The notes beneath the pieces were generated by a model. The model was given only the letters and a program-made list of their open reading frames with translations, did not search any database and was not told the origin of the DNA. Position numbers and translations under genes: made by a program. From an uncultured Oceanospirillaceae bacterium (GTDB lineage: Bacteria > Pseudomonadota > Gammaproteobacteria > Pseudomonadales > Oceanobacteraceae): 6,986 bases of DNA. Numbering within the stretch: the first letter of the stretch is position 1; each line of letters begins with the position of its first letter. Positions 5,514 through 6,986 of this stretch are shown one piece after another. The stretch spans positions 1-6,986 of the forward strand of contig CALJVD010000119.1 of assembly GCA_937974825.1 (NCBI GenBank), in the 5' to 3' direction.

Positions 5514-6224
5514 ATGGAAAAACGCGAACTACTTTATTCTGGCAAAGCTAAGTCGGTATACAGCACCGATAACCCTGATTTCATGGTATTGGAGTTTCGT
5601 GACGATACTTCAGCCTTTGATGGTAAGCACATTGAACAACTAGACCGTAAAGGCATGGTTAATAATAAGTTTAATGCGTTTATCATGACCAAACTAGAAG
5701 AAGCCGGTATTCCTACGCACTTCGAAAAAGTATTGTCAGATAACGAATCACTGGTTAAGTGCTTGGATATGATTCCACTAGAATGTGTGACTCGTAATAT
5801 TGCTGCCGGTAGTTTGTGTCGTCGTTTAGGTGTGGAAGAAGGGCTTGATCTAAACCCACCGACCTTTGAGTTGTTCCTAAAGAACGATGCGCTGCACGAT
5901 CCTATGGTTAACGAATATCATGCTCGTTCATTTGGTTGGGTAAGCGAAGAAAACCTAGAAAAAATGAAAGAGCTTACATTTAAAGTAAATGATGTCTTGA
6001 AGGAACTTTTCTTGCAGGGTGGCATGTTACTGGTCGACTCAAAATTAGAGTTTGGCCTATACAAAGGTGAGGTTGTATTAGGTGATGAGTTCTCACCTGA
6101 CGGCTGTCGCCTATGGGACGTTGAAACCCGCGAAAAACTCGATAAAGACCGCTTCCGTCAAGGCTTAGGTGGCGTTATTGAAGCCTATGAAGAAGTCGGC
6201 CGTCGTATTGGTGTGGAATTTTAA
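5514..6224 (+). CDS. purC: Phosphoribosylaminoimidazole-succinocarboxamide synthase (SAICAR synthase, PurC)
   Basis: PurC joins CAIR with aspartate using ATP to make SAICAR in de novo purine synthesis. The ATG at 5514 gives 236 residues (E. coli 237) beginning MEKRELLYSGKAKSVY, collinear with E. coli, and has GGAG six bases upstream. A TTG eight codons earlier is in frame but adds unrelated residues. The ATP-binding N-terminal segment LYSGKAKSVY (7-16) is present. Both family signatures are present: PLECVTRNIAAGSL (88-101) and LVDSKLEFG (173-181). The nucleotide/aspartate region GDEFSPDGCRLWD (190-202) also matches. It is the last gene of the dapA cluster, 32 bases after the MBL gene, and is closed by a strong terminator. 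No PurR-type operator is recognised. Confidence 0.97.
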   Translation: MEKRELLYSGKAKSVYSTDNPDFMVLEFRDDTSAFDGKHIEQLDRKGMVNNKFNAFIMTKLEEAGIPTHFEKVLSDNESLVKCLDMIPLECVTRNIAAGSLCRRLGVEEGLDLNPPTFELFLKNDALHDPMVNEYHARSFGWVSEENLEKMKELTFKVNDVLKELFLQGGMLLVDSKLEFGLYKGEVVLGDEFSPDGCRLWDVETREKLDKDRFRQGLGGVIEAYEEVGRRIGVEF

Positions 6225-6251
6225 TTCATAACCAAATAAGGCTTACTGAAG

Positions 6252-6290
6252 AAAACCCCAAGAAGTACTCTGCTCCTTGGGGTTTTTTAT
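6252..6290 (+). terminator. Intrinsic terminator of the dapA-purC operon
   Basis: A perfect eleven-base-pair stem pairs 6252-6262 with 6276-6286. Its core is CCCCAAG/CTTGGGG, and its 13-base loop contains AGTACT. A six-T run (6283-6288) follows the G run. It begins 28 bases after the purC stop and separates the operon from the outer-membrane protein gene. Confidence 0.93.
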
Positions 6291-6318
6291 ATGCGAAATA
6301 GTTACAATTATGCTTAAC

Positions 6319-6347
6319 TTGCTACTACACTTAAGTCAGAACATAAA
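6319..6347 (+). promoter_or_regulatory. Candidate promoter of the outer-membrane protein gene
   Basis: TTGCTA (6319-6324) is separated by 17 bases from CATAAA (6342-6347), pointing to initiation near 6354, some 22 bases before the ATG. TACAAT (6303-6308) further upstream is a better -10 by itself but lacks a -35 outside the terminator. Since a strong terminator precedes this gene, it must have its own promoter in 6291-6375. Confidence 0.35.
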
Positions 6348-6375
6348 TTCAGGACAAACACCTTAGGATAACAAT

Positions 6376-6986
6376 ATGAAAAAACTTGCCTTAGTCAGCG
6401 CTATATTAATTGCTGCTCCTTTATCTGCTAATGCTAATCTGCTTTTCACTGTCGGTGCTAAAGCCAGTATCTGGGATGCCAAGCCTACCGGACAAATTGA
6501 TGATAATGCTTCTGTAGAAAGCGATGGACTGAATTTTAAATCTGAAAATGGTGAGCAGTTGAGTGTGTTTTTCGAGCATCCAGTACCATTTATTCCTAAC
6601 GTTAAATTAAAACGTACCGACCTTGATATGGATGGTAGCGGCACCTTAAGCAATACAATCAACTTTGCAGGTGTGACCTACACCGCCAATACAGCAGTTG
6701 ATAGCAGTATTGATCTTAGCCACACAGACGCTACTCTTTACTGGGGTTTACCTTTACCGCTTCCTTATATAGACATCGATTTTGGTCTAACCGCACGTAT
6801 GTTTGATGGTGATGCTTCAGTTCAAAGTAAAAGTGTCGATTTAGATATCACTCTGCCTATGGCTTACGGTGCTGTTAAAGTAGGCTCACCTTTTGGTATT
6901 TATGCGACAGCCGATCTTAACTGGATAGGTTTTGGCGATAACAAAATGACTGACCTAAGCGCAGCTGTTGGTTATGAGTTGCCCAT
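6376..6986 (+). CDS. Putative outer-membrane beta-barrel protein, 3' end outside window
   Basis: The frame is open from ATG 6376 to the window edge (203 codons) with no stop seen, so the protein is incomplete. AGGA (6365-6368) is seven bases upstream. Residues 1-20 form a clear signal peptide (MKK, hydrophobic core, then SANA). The mature part alternates polar and hydrophobic residues like a beta-barrel, with phrases such as FFEHPVPFIPNVKLKRTDLD, LYWGLPLPLPYIDIDFGL and GSPFGIYATADLNWIGFG. These resemble the TIGR04219 family of small gammaproteobacterial outer-membrane proteins, recalled from memory and not searched. That family has no established function, and the usual size of roughly 220-260 residues would place the end shortly beyond the window. 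The gene is separated from purC by a terminator. It could instead be another small porin-like protein. Confidence 0.85.
   Translation, partial: MKKLALVSAILIAAPLSANANLLFTVGAKASIWDAKPTGQIDDNASVESDGLNFKSENGEQLSVFFEHPVPFIPNVKLKRTDLDMDGSGTLSNTINFAGVTYTANTAVDSSIDLSHTDATLYWGLPLPLPYIDIDFGLTARMFDGDASVQSKSVDLDITLPMAYGAVKVGSPFGIYATADLNWIGFGDNKMTDLSAAVGYELP

Noticed and set aside
6363..6662. Open minus-strand frame over the start of the outer-membrane protein gene.
   Set aside because: The plus-strand frame has a ribosome binding site, a signal peptide and barrel-like sequence; the minus-strand one has none of these.

Overview
The window is a stretch of ordinary chromosome from a Gram-negative gammaproteobacterium. 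BamC, BepA and a beta-barrel protein imply an outer membrane, and the NadA, DapA and PurC sequences are close to their Escherichia coli counterparts. The order nadA, bepA, tusA-like, dapA, bamC, metallo-beta-lactamase-fold gene, purC matches what I recall of Pseudomonas (around PA1004-PA1013). The moderate base composition (clearly not GC-rich) argues for a marine Oceanospirillales/Pseudomonadales-type bacterium rather than Pseudomonas itself. This assignment is inference from gene order and protein similarity, not a search result.

Layout. The 3' part of a tRNA-Lys(UUU) gene with its intrinsic terminator opens the window (1-87). A leader with a candidate sigma70 promoter follows, then nadA (quinolinate synthase, + strand). 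nadA meets bepA (periplasmic M48 metalloprotease/chaperone, - strand) tail to tail with one base between the stop codons. bepA and a small tusA-like gene diverge from a 124-base AT-rich intergenic region. A 102-base gap with a candidate promoter precedes the tight cluster dapA, bamC, MBL-fold hydrolase, purC. In that cluster the gaps are 7 bases, a 4-base overlap, and 32 bases, and a strong intrinsic terminator lies after purC. The last gene has its own leader and encodes a secreted protein that looks like an outer-membrane beta-barrel; it runs off the right edge.

Functional picture. The genes are housekeeping. nadA serves de novo NAD synthesis, dapA serves lysine/diaminopimelate synthesis, and purC serves purine synthesis. 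bamC and bepA both act in outer-membrane protein assembly. tusA-like is a sulfur-carrier-type protein and the MBL gene is a WalJ/YycJ-type putative nuclease. No stretch longer than about 150 bases lacks a gene.

I see no mobile element, CRISPR array, toxin-antitoxin pair, defence gene or foreign-looking segment, and no new system. The observations worth a second look are small: an A-C mismatch in the tRNA T-stem, a one-domain BamC, a perfect 8-bp hairpin of two GCGATCGC octamers early in bamC, a hairpin over the purC ribosome binding site, a changed residue in the DapA lysine site, and non-ATG starts in three genes.
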